NCBI RefSeq assembly: GCF_003055625.1
Contig: NZ_CP028811.1
Coordinates: forward strand, 558,001 to 622,000
DNA length: 64,000 nucleotides
Reading direction: 5' to 3'
DNA from: Flavobacterium magnum
Lineage (GTDB): Bacteria; Bacteroidota; Bacteroidia; Flavobacteriales; Flavobacteriaceae
The notes under the pieces are model-generated. The model was not told the DNA's origin. It made no database searches and was given only the letters and a program-made list of their open reading frames with translations. The position numbers and the translations under genes were made by a program. Position 1 is the first letter of the stretch, and every line of letters starts with the position of its first letter. Shown one piece after another: positions 1 through 8,313 of this stretch.

Positions 1-956
1 CCATCCTGGTCATTATGGCTTTGGTCACCACCTTCATGACCGGGCCGGCGTTAGACCTGATCAATTTCATTTTCAAGACCAAAGACGAGATCATCCCAGA
101 AGAAGTCAAATCGGAATCCAAATTCAAAATATTGATTTCCTTCGGAAACACCGAAAGAGGGAAAGCACTGCTGAGGCTCGCCAACAGTTTCGTGAAAAAC
201 GACGAGGACGATTCGATTGTGACGGCGATGCATCTGACATTGAGCAACGAACTGCACACCTTTAACCTCGCGGATCAGGAAAAGAAGAGTTTCTCGCCGA
301 TTATCCACGAATCAGAAGCGCTTGGTCAAAAAATACTGACGCTGTTCAAGGCATCCAATGACATCGACAACGACATTGTGGAAATCGCGAACCAGGGCGA
401 ATACGACCTGTTGCTCGTTGGGCTCGGCCATTCGATTTTTGAAGGGACGCTGCTCGGGAAAGTCCTTGGCTATACGACCCGCATCATCAATCCGGACCGG
501 CTCCTTGACAAATTTACGGGGAAAGAAGGATTGTTCGAAAACTCGCCTTTCGACGAAAGGACGCGCCAGATTATTGCCAAAAGCAAAATGCCTGTCGGAA
601 TCCTGGTCGATAAGAATCTTGAAAAATTGCAGAATGCCTTCATGCCGATTTTCACCGCCGAAGACGCATTCCTCTTTGACTACGCACAAAAACTCATCGT
701 GAACAATGATGCGCGGATTACGCTGATGGATCCGAACCACGCGATACGCGACAATAAAGCATTGTACGGTAGGATTGATGAGATAGAAAAAGGCAAGCCC
801 GATTACATCTCGATGCAGGAAGACCGCGTGATGAAAAAGGATTTCCTTGAAAAGATGGACATCATGATCATCAGCCTTGAAAGCTGGAAAAAACTCGTGA
901 ATTCGCAGAGCACTTGGCTCAGCAACATCCCTTCCGTATTAATTATCAAGCCTTAA
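1..956 (+). CDS. Cation:proton antiporter, C-terminal part (5' end outside window)
   Basis: The reading frame is open from base 3 with no stop before the first in-window ATG at 15, so this is the last ~318 residues of a longer gene. The visible start ends in a hydrophobic segment followed by TTFMTGPALDLI, as seen at the end of the membrane domain of CPA2 monovalent cation:proton antiporters. The remaining ~290 residues are soluble and have the alternating beta/alpha character of universal-stress-protein-like tails, including a LLLVGLGHS strand-turn near residue 138 of the in-window ORF. Expected role: Na+ or K+/H+ exchange at the inner membrane, with the tail as a regulatory domain. The next gene begins 9 nt after the stop, so the two are probably cotranscribed. 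Exact ion specificity cannot be read from this fragment. Confidence 0.8.
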   Translation, partial: ILVIMALVTTFMTGPALDLINFIFKTKDEIIPEEVKSESKFKILISFGNTERGKALLRLANSFVKNDEDDSIVTAMHLTLSNELHTFNLADQEKKSFSPIIHESEALGQKILTLFKASNDIDNDIVEIANQGEYDLLLVGLGHSIFEGTLLGKVLGYTTRIINPDRLLDKFTGKEGLFENSPFDERTRQIIAKSKMPVGILVDKNLEKLQNAFMPIFTAEDAFLFDYAQKLIVNNDARITLMDPNHAIRDNKALYGRIDEIEKGKPDYISMQEDRVMKKDFLEKMDIMIISLESWKKLVNSQSTWLSNIPSVLIIKP

Positions 957-965
957 TTTCTGTCA

Positions 966-1295
966 ATGGCATGGATTTTACTCATCATCGGCGGCCTTTT
1001 TGAAGTGGGTTTTGCGACCTGCCTCGGCAAAGCGAAAGAAACCCAGGGCATCGCTTCCTCGCTGTGGCTCGGCGGATTTTTTGCTTGCCTTTCCGTTTCG
1101 ATGCTGCTTTTATATAAGGCGTCGCAATCACTGCCTATCGGGACGGCATACGCGGTCTGGACTGGAATCGGCGCGGTGGGTACGGTATTGGTCGGGATTT
1201 TCCTGTTTAAGGAACCGGCGGATTTCTGGCAGGTATTCTTCATTACCACACTGATTGCTTCCATCATCGGACTGAAAATGGTCTCTTCGCACTAG
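966..1295 (+). CDS. sugE: SMR-family guanidinium/quaternary ammonium exporter, SugE type
   Basis: 109 residues with four hydrophobic segments, the usual size of a small multidrug resistance protein that works as an antiparallel dimer in the inner membrane. The first helix has the essential proton/substrate glutamate (E13), and the motif LPIGTAYAVWTGIGAVGT in helix 3 matches the SugE/Gdx branch better than EmrE. Members of this branch export guanidinium or small quaternary ammonium ions in exchange for protons. It follows the antiporter by 9 nt. No guanidine riboswitch can lie in that gap, so any control comes from further upstream. Its TAG stop overlaps the stop of the convergent gene inside one CTAG. 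Confidence 0.88.
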   Translation: MAWILLIIGGLFEVGFATCLGKAKETQGIASSLWLGGFFACLSVSMLLLYKASQSLPIGTAYAVWTGIGAVGTVLVGIFLFKEPADFWQVFFITTLIASIIGLKMVSSH

Positions 1296-3784
1296 ATTCC
1301 GAAATCGAGTATAAAGCTGAGTTTTACAGAAATGTTGTCCTCAAAACGAGGCAATTGGTTTGGTCCATAGCGGTAAAATCCGGACAACCCGAAGCCTTTA
1401 AAAATCTGGTTGAGCTCGATACCGGATTCGAAGTAGCCTTTATCAAGCGTCTTATACGCAATCCCGATATGCTGTTCGGGACGTTCCATATCACCCCAGC
1501 CCATCCGTGAGACCAGCACCAGTGACGGCCGCACTTTCCTGAGCAAAGTCACGCGGTTGAAGCCGTGCTTAAGCTGCAGCATCACATAGCGGCTTGAGAA
1601 AAATTCGTTGAAGTACATGGTCTCGAAGCTGTTCTTCCCGGCCAGCGTCAACCGCTGCAGCACTTTATCCTTGGTCAGGCTGTTCGGCGACGTATTGTAT
1701 AAATGTGTCAGCGGAACATCTCCGAAGGCATACCCTGCTTCGAGGAATACGGCCGTCTTTTGGCCATTGAGGTATTTTTTCTGGTATTCGGTACGGAAAT
1801 CGACTTTCCCGAAATCAAAATCATTATCCAAAATCCCGGGAAGCGATTTGGTAAACTGAAACGTAAATTTCGGGTAACGTTTTTCAATTTCGATCTTGCC
1901 TGTCGGCGTCTGCATAAAATCAGAAAAAGGATTCCATTGCAGCGACACCATGGCGGTAGTCATATTAAATCGGGTGTAATTCTTCCCGTCTACCTGGTAT
2001 ATGTAGCTGAATTTCGGCTCGATCACGCTGCGGGACAACTGCCAGATGCTTTCAGTCTTGGGAATGATTCTCGTCTCGATATACCCGCGCCAGCTCTGGT
2101 AAGCATAAAATGTACTCAGGTTGATCGGTCGCGGGTCATACAGCTTGAATACGCGTTTGTCAATGGCAAACGAGGTACTCGCGATTTCACGCACATCGTC
2201 CGTGTATGCACCGCCAATCCACGAATTGGAAAACTTCCCTATCCTTGCCGCTGCGCCGATATTGTATTTGAAATTCCCGTCTTTGGTACCATACGCCGTA
2301 TAACCTTCCATGCGGTATTTTTCAGAAAAACGGTCGTTAGTCACGCCGCCGAAGCCCAACCGGAATCCTTCATAGTTGTTGAAACTGAGCAGGTAACGCA
2401 GGTCGATGTCGATAGCGCCTACGGGAACATACCCGTTAATGAGCCGACGGCCGATGCGCAATTTCGTTTCGACTTTTTCCTTTTTAACGATACTATCCAA
2501 AGCAATGTACGTCTGCCGGCTGCGCGAATCGAGGCTGTCTTTACGGAATTGCCTCCAGAAATCCTCGGTGCGATGCACGGCGTCGTCCTTGACGTGCATG
2601 GTCACTGACGACCGGCTGATGGTGACCCGCTGGTTGTATTGGCGGTCAAAATACCAGGATTTTGATTGCAGGTAAGTAAAGTCGGATGATTGCTTCTTGC
2701 GCTTCTTGTCCGTTCCATCGGCATCGAACTGGAAAGTTTCACCCAGAATTTTAATATCTTCATCATTCCTGCCCTTCACAATCTTGAATTCCTTGTTTGT
2801 CGGGAACCAGATTTTTTCATCAGGAAGGTATTCAAACTCATGCGTTGCCGTGACATCCAACACCGTCTTGAGGCGCATCACAGCCTTTGCAACAGCGTAA
2901 TTTTCACAATCTATATACAGCAGTCCCTGCAAACCCGTTTTGCGGTATTTGCGTTTCGGAAAGAAATACACGAGATATGTTTGCCGGCCGCCAACGGCCA
3001 CCGTATCGAGCAGGTGGTAGTAGTAATCGGAAAATGCGTCGCGGGCGATGGGGCTGTTGTACTTGGTTTCAAACAGCTCATACTTATTATCATACACTGA
3101 AAACGACTGCAGGTTGAACGCCACCACCTCATAGACCGGCTTGTCAAAACCCGACATGCGGATGCCGCGAACGGTTTCCTTGAGCCGGCGCCCGGAGAAC
3201 TGGAAGTCAGACACCTTCTCCATCTGAAACAGGTGCTGCGAACTGATGAGCTTCTTGAACCGGAACGAGGAAGAATCCGGTTTTGCGATTTGAGAGCCGT
3301 CACTTTTCCTGATGAAAACAGAGTCAATGGCACCGTCGATAGAATCCGGATTGGCGGTCACAATCAACTTGTTGTATGACTTAAACTGAAAAGTCCTGAG
3401 CTTCTGCTGGGGATTGTTGGCGCTTTTCGAAGCGATGGCCTTCCGGATGATCCCGATGGCAGGATCCTGACCCTGGTGCAATGTGACCGGGTCCAGGCTT
3501 TTCAGTGCGGAGGATAGCTGCACCGCAACAAACTTTTCGCCCCGGAGCGTAATTTCTTTTTTTTGATACCCGACATAAGACACAGAGATTTTATTAATCC
3601 TTGTCTTTGCGGATATCGTAAATTTGCCGTCCACATCGGTGATGCGGTTTTCATTTTTGCCCTCGCTGATGGTAGCGAAAGCAAGCGGGCGTCCGGTATC
3701 GGCATCCTTAACCACACCACTTACGGCATGCTGTGCAAACGCATAGGCTGAAAAAAATAATAAAATCCAGGTGGTGGCCCTCAT
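1292..3784 (-). CDS. DUF5686 and carboxypeptidase-regulatory-like domain outer-membrane protein
   Basis: I start this at 3784 (MRATTWILLFF..., signal peptide ending AFAQ), giving 830 residues. A longer frame reaches 3865 but adds a non-signal N-terminus running over the upstream terminator. After the signal peptide comes a carboxypeptidase D regulatory-like beta-sandwich (VSGVVKDADTGRPLAFATI, about residues 20-100), as on many Bacteroidota outer-membrane proteins. The rest matches the DUF5686 family, a large predicted beta-barrel, and ends in a beta strand with terminal LSFILDFGI typical of outer-membrane insertion. Function is unknown; cell-envelope biogenesis or transport has been suggested for relatives. 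It converges on sugE with a 4-nt overlap and is separated from frr by a terminator. Confidence 0.85.
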   Translation of the reverse strand: MRATTWILLFFSAYAFAQHAVSGVVKDADTGRPLAFATISEGKNENRITDVDGKFTISAKTRINKISVSYVGYQKKEITLRGEKFVAVQLSSALKSLDPVTLHQGQDPAIGIIRKAIASKSANNPQQKLRTFQFKSYNKLIVTANPDSIDGAIDSVFIRKSDGSQIAKPDSSSFRFKKLISSQHLFQMEKVSDFQFSGRRLKETVRGIRMSGFDKPVYEVVAFNLQSFSVYDNKYELFETKYNSPIARDAFSDYYYHLLDTVAVGGRQTYLVYFFPKRKYRKTGLQGLLYIDCENYAVAKAVMRLKTVLDVTATHEFEYLPDEKIWFPTNKEFKIVKGRNDEDIKILGETFQFDADGTDKKRKKQSSDFTYLQSKSWYFDRQYNQRVTISRSSVTMHVKDDAVHRTEDFWRQFRKDSLDSRSRQTYIALDSIVKKEKVETKLRIGRRLINGYVPVGAIDIDLRYLLSFNNYEGFRLGFGGVTNDRFSEKYRMEGYTAYGTKDGNFKYNIGAAARIGKFSNSWIGGAYTDDVREIASTSFAIDKRVFKLYDPRPINLSTFYAYQSWRGYIETRIIPKTESIWQLSRSVIEPKFSYIYQVDGKNYTRFNMTTAMVSLQWNPFSDFMQTPTGKIEIEKRYPKFTFQFTKSLPGILDNDFDFGKVDFRTEYQKKYLNGQKTAVFLEAGYAFGDVPLTHLYNTSPNSLTKDKVLQRLTLAGKNSFETMYFNEFFSSRYVMLQLKHGFNRVTLLRKVRPSLVLVSRMGWGDMERPEQHIGIAYKTLDKGYFESGIELNQIFKGFGLSGFYRYGPNQLPRFEDNISVKLSFILDFGI

Positions 3785-3822
3785 CGCTGTGCAAAATTGC
3801 TGCAAGGTACGAAGGAGCGAAA

Positions 3823-3860
3823 TAAAAAAATCCGCCCAGCGTGTAAACGGAGCGGATTTT
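3823..3860 (-). terminator. Rho-independent terminator after frr
   Basis: Read on the minus strand, AAAATCCGC (3852-3860) pairs with GCGGATTTT (3827-3835), with a further partial CCG/CTGG stem inside and a run of T after the right arm. It lies 17 nt beyond the frr stop and ends pyrH-frr transcription before the DUF5686 gene. Confidence 0.75.
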
Positions 3861-3876
3861 ATCAATTTTTTATGAT

Positions 3877-4440
3877 TTAGACTTTCATGATCTCGGCTTC
3901 CTTGATCGCGAGATGTTCCTCTACTTTCTTAATGTAGGCATTGGTCAGGTTCTGGACTTCCTCTTCGGCGCTTTTGCAGACATCTTCCGAAGTACCTTCC
4001 TTTTCAAGCCTTTTAATGTCGGTATTGGCATCCTTTCTCGCATTCCTGATCCCGATTTTGGCATCTTCGGCTTCGGCCTTGGCCTGCTTTACCAGATCGC
4101 GGCGGCGTTCCTCGGTCAAAGGCGGCACGCTGATGATGATCACATCACCGTTATTCATCGGATTGAAACCGATGTTGGCAATCATGATGGCCTTTTCGAT
4201 AGGGTGCAGCATGTTCTTTTCCCAGGGCTGGACCGTGATGGTCCTCGCATCAGGGACGTTAATGTTAGCTACCTGTGAAAGCGGTGTGGCTGAACCATAG
4301 TAGTCTACAAAAACACCGCCCAGCATAGCCGGACTGGCCTTACCTGCACGGATGTTCAGGAATTCCTTTTCAAGGTGCGCGATCGAACCCGACATGGATT
4401 CTTCTGCACTGTCTAGTATAAAATCAATTTCTTCGTTCAT
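3877..4440 (-). CDS. frr: Ribosome recycling factor
   Basis: 187 residues, the standard length for RRF, which with EF-G splits post-termination ribosomes in the cytoplasm. Family signatures are visible: RAGKASPAMLGGVFVDYYG near residues 31-49, TITVQPWEKNM, and the helical hairpin rich in EERRRDLVKQAKAEAEDAKIGIRN. It is the second gene of a pyrH-frr pair, with an 85-nt gap. That gap carries, immediately before the start, a heptamer-periodic sequence of the CAATCTAACAATC type. A terminator follows. Confidence 0.97.
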   Translation of the reverse strand: MNEEIDFILDSAEESMSGSIAHLEKEFLNIRAGKASPAMLGGVFVDYYGSATPLSQVANINVPDARTITVQPWEKNMLHPIEKAIMIANIGFNPMNNGDVIIISVPPLTEERRRDLVKQAKAEAEDAKIGIRNARKDANTDIKRLEKEGTSEDVCKSAEEEVQNLTNAYIKKVEEHLAIKEAEIMKV

Positions 4441-4525
4441 TTTTGAGATTGTTAGATTATTGGATTGTCAGGCAACTTATTTCCGTATCGGCCGGAAATC
4501 TGAAAGCCCAAGCTGTCTAAACGGT

Positions 4526-5233
4526 CTATACATTCACTTCCGTCCCGATGTTTTCTCCCGCGCAGATTTTGAGCAGGTTGCCTTTCTTATTCATATCGAA
4601 AACAACAATCGGCAACTGGTTTTCCTGGCTTAGCGTAAACGCCGTGGTGTCCATGACATTAAGGCCTTTTTTCAGTACATCGTCAAACGAGATGTAGTCG
4701 AATTTTACCGCATCCGGGTTTTTCTCAGGATCGGCGGTATAAATACCATCAACGCGCGTACCTTTCAGGATCACGTCGGCATGGATTTCAACCCCACGCA
4801 GCACAGCCGCAGTATCCGTCGTAAAATAAGGATTTCCGGTGCCTGCCCCAAAAATAACGATACGTCCTTTCTCAAGATGGCGTACAGCCCGTCTTTTGAT
4901 GTAGGGTTCCGCAATCGCTTCAATTTTTAGCGCAGTCTGTAAACGCGTCAACATGCCTTTATCTTCGAGGGCTCCCTGCAATGCCATGCCGTTGATCACA
5001 GTGGCAAGCATGCCCATATAATCGCCCTGAACCCGATCCATGCCGTTGCTGGCTCCTGCGACACCCCTGAAGATGTTTCCACCGCCAATCACGATGGCAA
5101 TCTGCACACCCTGGTCGTGGATTGTCTTGATGTCGTCGGCGTATTCTGCCAATCTTGCCGGATCGATGCCGTACTGCCGCTCTCCCATCAGGGCCTCACC
5201 GCTTAATTTCAGGAGGATTCTTTTGAATTTCAT
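4526..5233 (-). CDS. pyrH: UMP kinase
   Basis: 235 residues from the chosen start at 5233 ([17 protein letters not shown]). The longer frame up to 5296 would translate its own promoter. This is a bacterial-type UMP kinase of the amino-acid kinase fold: the phosphate-binding KLSGEAL is at the N-terminus, GGGNIFRG follows in the nucleotide-binding region, and [16 protein letters not shown] is the UMP/Mg segment. It makes UDP from UMP and ATP in pyrimidine synthesis. A -7 box TATATTTG lies 19 nt upstream. The pair pyrH-frr is conserved widely in bacteria. Confidence 0.97.
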   Translation of the reverse strand: MKFKRILLKLSGEALMGERQYGIDPARLAEYADDIKTIHDQGVQIAIVIGGGNIFRGVAGASNGMDRVQGDYMGMLATVINGMALQGALEDKGMLTRLQTALKIEAIAEPYIKRRAVRHLEKGRIVIFGAGTGNPYFTTDTAAVLRGVEIHADVILKGTRVDGIYTADPEKNPDAVKFDYISFDDVLKKGLNVMDTTAFTLSQENQLPIVVFDMNKKGNLLKICAGENIGTEVNV

Positions 5234-5252
5234 AGTGTTTTGTTGAGTTGTG

Positions 5253-5260
5253 CAAATATA
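5253..5260 (-). promoter_or_regulatory. -7 promoter element for pyrH-frr
   Basis: TATATTTG on the minus strand matches the Bacteroidota -7 consensus TAnnTTTG and ends 19 nt before the pyrH ATG. I could not find a convincing -33 TTTG at the right spacing. Confidence 0.5.
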
Positions 5261-5303
5261 ATTATTTAATTGATAATTGACCACGGCAAATAACAAATCC
5301 GAT

Positions 5304-5336
5304 TTTGGGATTTGCGGCGTATTTGGCCTAATTTTG
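5304..5336 (+). promoter_or_regulatory. Promoter of the thioredoxin-like gene, probably leaderless
   Basis: TTTG (5304-5307), a 21-nt spacer and TAATTTTG (5329-5336) fit the Bacteroidota -33/-7 pattern. The box ends only 4 nt before the ATG at 5341, so transcription would begin at or next to the start codon. Confidence 0.6.
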
Positions 5337-5340
5337 CCGC

Positions 5341-5937
5341 ATGGAAAACCCGATTACAGCCGGCCTCGCCGACGCGCTAAGCTATGCCGAATACCGCAGC
5401 CTCATTGCAAAATTGCTGTCCGAAAACCAATCTACCGGACACCGGCAGTCTGAAGATCTCACGCATTACAGCCGCATGAATGAAGCCCGTATGAACCGGC
5501 TTGAAAAGACCGTTACGGTGTCTGAAGAAAACGCCCGCAAACTCCGGTCAATCGGCTCAGGTTTCACCTGGCTGGTCCTCTCCGAAGGCTGGTGCGGTGA
5601 CGCGGCGCAGATCCTGCCCATATTGGACAAACTTGCGCGGGAAAATGACCACATTACACTTCAAATCGTACTGCGCGACGACCATCCGGCGTTAATGGAT
5701 TTGTTCCTGACGAACAATACACGGTCGATACCGAAATTAATCATATTGGATGAGGATCTCGGTGTCAGGGCAGTTTGGGGGCCGCGGCCCAAAGGCGCGG
5801 TGGAACTTGTAACGGATTATAAGCGGCGGGTCGGGGTATTTGACGACGAAGGAAAAACCGCGCTACAGCTTTGGTATACTAAAGACAAGGGCATCTCCAT
5901 CCAGAACGAGATTGCGGCAATCATGGCCGCTTTATAG
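5341..5937 (+). CDS. Thioredoxin-family protein with a single cysteine (Thioredoxin_9-like)
   Basis: 198 residues, cytoplasmic (no signal peptide). The thioredoxin-like core starts with [17 protein letters not shown] near residues 77-93. The usual CxxC is replaced by C-G-D-A: C85 is the only cysteine in the whole protein, so it cannot form the usual intramolecular redox disulfide. A cis-Pro-like SIPKLIILD follows about 55 residues later. This matches the small Bacteroidota/Firmicutes family annotated as thioredoxin family protein; the substrate is unknown. It is a single gene with its own promoter, and its stop overlaps the convergent barrel gene by 6 nt. Confidence 0.8.
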   Translation: MENPITAGLADALSYAEYRSLIAKLLSENQSTGHRQSEDLTHYSRMNEARMNRLEKTVTVSEENARKLRSIGSGFTWLVLSEGWCGDAAQILPILDKLARENDHITLQIVLRDDHPALMDLFLTNNTRSIPKLIILDEDLGVRAVWGPRPKGAVELVTDYKRRVGVFDDEGKTALQLWYTKDKGISIQNEIAAIMAAL

Positions 5938-6522
5938 GAAGGTATAGCCGAGGCCCACATTAAATGTGGAGAGGTTCTCAAAATCCTCCGGCCTGAAATG
6001 ATAATAAGAGATTTCGAAAAATACCGAAAGCGTACCGGACTGACGGCTTCCATTGGCATCAAGGATAGCAATATCCAAACCCAGGTTGCCGCGCAGGAAA
6101 TTTCCCGAAAAATGGTTTTTGTTCAATACGAAAACTTTGCCGTAACCGAATGACACGGTGGGCCTGACCTCATCGTCCTGTGACAATTTGGGCGCAATTT
6201 TAAGATTTGCAAATACCGGTGCGGCGGTCAAATCCGGATCAAACTTCCACTCTATCCCGGAATGCAGCCCCACTGACGCCCAATCGCTGAGACGCCGGCC
6301 GAAACCGGCACGGACGTAAAATCCGGCTCCGCGAAAAAAAGGTTCGTCTTCATTTTCTTCGTACGCCTCGTTTTGCTTGATGGGCGCGGCGATTTCAAAC
6401 CCAAAATAATTCTTGTTTTTACGTGGCTGCTCTTCCTGCTGCGCGTTTACAGAGAGGCAGGCCAGGAACAATAAAGTGCAGCCTAATAATTTATGGTAAC
6501 AAAGTGTTTTCAAAATCAGCAA
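5932..6522 (-). CDS. Small outer-membrane beta-barrel protein, function unknown
   Basis: 196 residues with a signal peptide (KLLGCTLLFLACLSVNAQ) and alternating hydrophobic/aromatic strands, ending in [12 protein letters not shown], a terminal barrel strand with C-terminal aromatic and leucine. It is probably a small 8-stranded barrel; the number is inferred from length only. It is the last gene of the ftsX-DUF3098-uppP-truB run and its start lies 32 nt inside the end of truB. No closer ATG exists, so translation may be coupled to truB. Confidence 0.7.
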   Translation of the reverse strand: MLILKTLCYHKLLGCTLLFLACLSVNAQQEEQPRKNKNYFGFEIAAPIKQNEAYEENEDEPFFRGAGFYVRAGFGRRLSDWASVGLHSGIEWKFDPDLTAAPVFANLKIAPKLSQDDEVRPTVSFGYGKVFVLNKNHFSGNFLRGNLGLDIAILDANGSRQSGTLSVFFEISYYHFRPEDFENLSTFNVGLGYTFL

Positions 6523-7180
6523 CGTTTATGGCATTGTCAACATGATAATCCCCGATCTTAGTGCGCCTTAACTCCGTGAGGTGGGCACCGGACTGCAGTG
6601 CTTTCCCGAAATCGTAGGCGAGCGATCGGATGTAGGTTCCCTTGCTGCATACCACCCGGAAATCAACCTCAGGCAATGCGATACGGGTAATCTCAAATTC
6701 GTGGATTGTGGTTTTTCTGGCAGCGATTTCAACCGTTTCGCCGGCGCGCGCGTGTTCGTAAAGGCGTTTGCCGTCTTTCTTTATCGCAGAGAAAACCGGC
6801 GGTTTTTGGTCAATTTCACCAATGAACTGCATTACGGCCCGCTCAATCATTGTGTCATCGATATGGGAAATCGGGAAGGTCGCGTCGATTTCCGTTTCCA
6901 GGTCATAAGACGGCGTAGTAGCCCCAATATAGAATGTGCCTGTGTATTCCTTTTGCTGGCCCTGCAATTCCGGAATCCTTTTGGTGAATTTCCCAGTGCA
7001 GACAATCAGCAGGCCTGAAGCCAGTGGATCGAGCGTTCCGGCATGGCCAATTTTAATTTTCCGGATGCCAAGTTTACTCTTTAGCGCCCATTTCATCTTG
7101 TTGACCGCCTGAAACGACGACCATTGAAGGGGTTTGTCAACCAGCAGGATCTGGCCATTCTGGAAATCTTCAGCTGTCAT
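6491..7180 (-). CDS. truB: tRNA pseudouridine(55) synthase
   Basis: 229 residues. TruB makes pseudouridine at U55 in the T-loop of tRNAs. The catalytic motif GHAGTLDPLASGLL contains the nucleophile D51, the RNA-binding QKPPVFSAIKKDGKRLYEHAR follows at about 130-150, and the C-terminal KGTYIRSLAYDFGKAL motif is present. At 229 aa it is shorter than the E. coli enzyme because there is no PUA domain, as in other Bacteroidota. Its ATG shares one base with the uppP stop, so the two are translationally coupled. Confidence 0.96.
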   Translation of the reverse strand: MTAEDFQNGQILLVDKPLQWSSFQAVNKMKWALKSKLGIRKIKIGHAGTLDPLASGLLIVCTGKFTKRIPELQGQQKEYTGTFYIGATTPSYDLETEIDATFPISHIDDTMIERAVMQFIGEIDQKPPVFSAIKKDGKRLYEHARAGETVEIAARKTTIHEFEITRIALPEVDFRVVCSKGTYIRSLAYDFGKALQSGAHLTELRRTKIGDYHVDNAINVADFENTLLP

Positions 7181-7983
7181 TATGCAGAAGCCGGTGATTC
7201 AAAATAATAAATCGAAAGCAGGATAATCCCAAGTGCAATCCGGTAATACCCGAAAATCCTGAATCCGTTTTTGGTCAGGTAATTGATCAGGAATTTAATC
7301 GAAGCGTAAGAGACGATGAATGCCACGACGTTCCCGACAGCCAGCAATCCGAGGTTGTCGGTATTGAGTACCTCAGGCGAGTTCTTCCAGACGTCGTAAA
7401 TGCTTTTCACTGTGGCCGCAAACATCGTGGGAACGGCAAGGAAAAATGAAAATTCAGCCGCAGTCTTCCGATCCAGCTTCTGTTCCATCCCGCCAATAAT
7501 CGTCGCTGCGCTGCGACTCGTGCCCGGGAACACGACGGCCAAGGTTTGGTAAAATCCAATAGTAAGGGCTTTCTTGTTGGAAATCTGCGTCTCGTCAGTG
7601 ATTTTCGGATTCGGGAACCACTTGTCGACAAAAAGCAGTACGATACCTCCGATGAGCAGCATTATGGCAATCACCACGGGCGTTTCCATCATCTTCTCGA
7701 TGTGCTTCTTGAAGAGACCACCGATGAATAATGCCGGAATCACGGCAATCATCAGCTTGACATAAAAGCCCGGTCTTTTGAAATCGAAGAACTTGCGCCA
7801 GTAGATGGCCACTACGGAAAGGATTGCGGCCAATTGGATTACGATTTCAAATAATTTGGTAAAGTCGTCTTTCTCAATACCCATAAAGGACGAGAAAACG
7901 ACCATATGCCCGGTAGAGGAAATCGGCAGGAATTCGGTTATGCCTTCGATGATTGCGAGCAGGATCGCCTGAATATAATCCAT
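7180..7983 (-). CDS. uppP: Undecaprenyl-diphosphate phosphatase
   Basis: 267 residues with about eight membrane helices. Both BacA/UppP signatures are clear: EGITEFLPISSTGHM at residues 13-27, with the E-x3-E pair, and the PGTSRSAATI motif in the second half. It dephosphorylates undecaprenyl pyrophosphate at the inner membrane to recycle the lipid carrier for peptidoglycan and other envelope polymers. It sits between DUF3098 and truB in one minus-strand operon, with a 37-nt gap upstream and a 1-nt overlap with truB downstream. Confidence 0.96.
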   Translation of the reverse strand: MDYIQAILLAIIEGITEFLPISSTGHMVVFSSFMGIEKDDFTKLFEIVIQLAAILSVVAIYWRKFFDFKRPGFYVKLMIAVIPALFIGGLFKKHIEKMMETPVVIAIMLLIGGIVLLFVDKWFPNPKITDETQISNKKALTIGFYQTLAVVFPGTSRSAATIIGGMEQKLDRKTAAEFSFFLAVPTMFAATVKSIYDVWKNSPEVLNTDNLGLLAVGNVVAFIVSYASIKFLINYLTKNGFRIFGYYRIALGIILLSIYYFESPASA

Positions 7984-8020
7984 ACGGGATGCGTGTTAGG
8001 TTGTTTTTGGGGAATATTTG

Positions 8021-8281
8021 CTATTCGTTTCCAACTGACTTAGGGGATTTCAGTATGGCATAGATTGTGATCCCGAAACCGATCAGCACCGTGGTCGGTG
8101 CGAGGCGGATCCTTCGGAAACTGAAAATATCTTCGCTGAAAACTTTCGGATCATCACTGCCGCCACCCGTCATCAGGATAAAACCCAATGCAATCACGCC
8201 CAGTCCGATCAGCAGGATTTTATAGTTGATCTTGTCGAAAAGGAAGTCGTCCTTGTGCTTGTGCTGTTCTGAATGTTTCAT
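8021..8281 (-). CDS. DUF3098 small membrane protein
   Basis: 86 residues with two hydrophobic helices (about 20-38 and 62-77) separated by a polar loop. The sequence KINYKILLIGLGVIALGFILMTGGGSDDP matches the DUF3098 family, which is largely confined to Bacteroidota and is regularly found between ftsX and uppP. Function is not established. The position between a divisome/ABC component and a lipid-carrier recycling enzyme suggests an envelope role, which is inference only. Confidence 0.82.
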   Translation of the reverse strand: MKHSEQHKHKDDFLFDKINYKILLIGLGVIALGFILMTGGGSDDPKVFSEDIFSFRRIRLAPTTVLIGFGITIYAILKSPKSVGNE

Positions 8282-8313
8282 CTGTTCTTATGCTAAAGTG
8301 TTGCTGAAGTTGC

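Noticed and set aside
957..965. Guanidine riboswitch for the sugE-type gene
   Set aside because: Only 9 nt separate it from the upstream gene, so there is no room for one.
1703..2608. 301-codon ORF on the plus strand
   Set aside because: Wholly antisense to the well-supported DUF5686 gene, no family features, no promoter.
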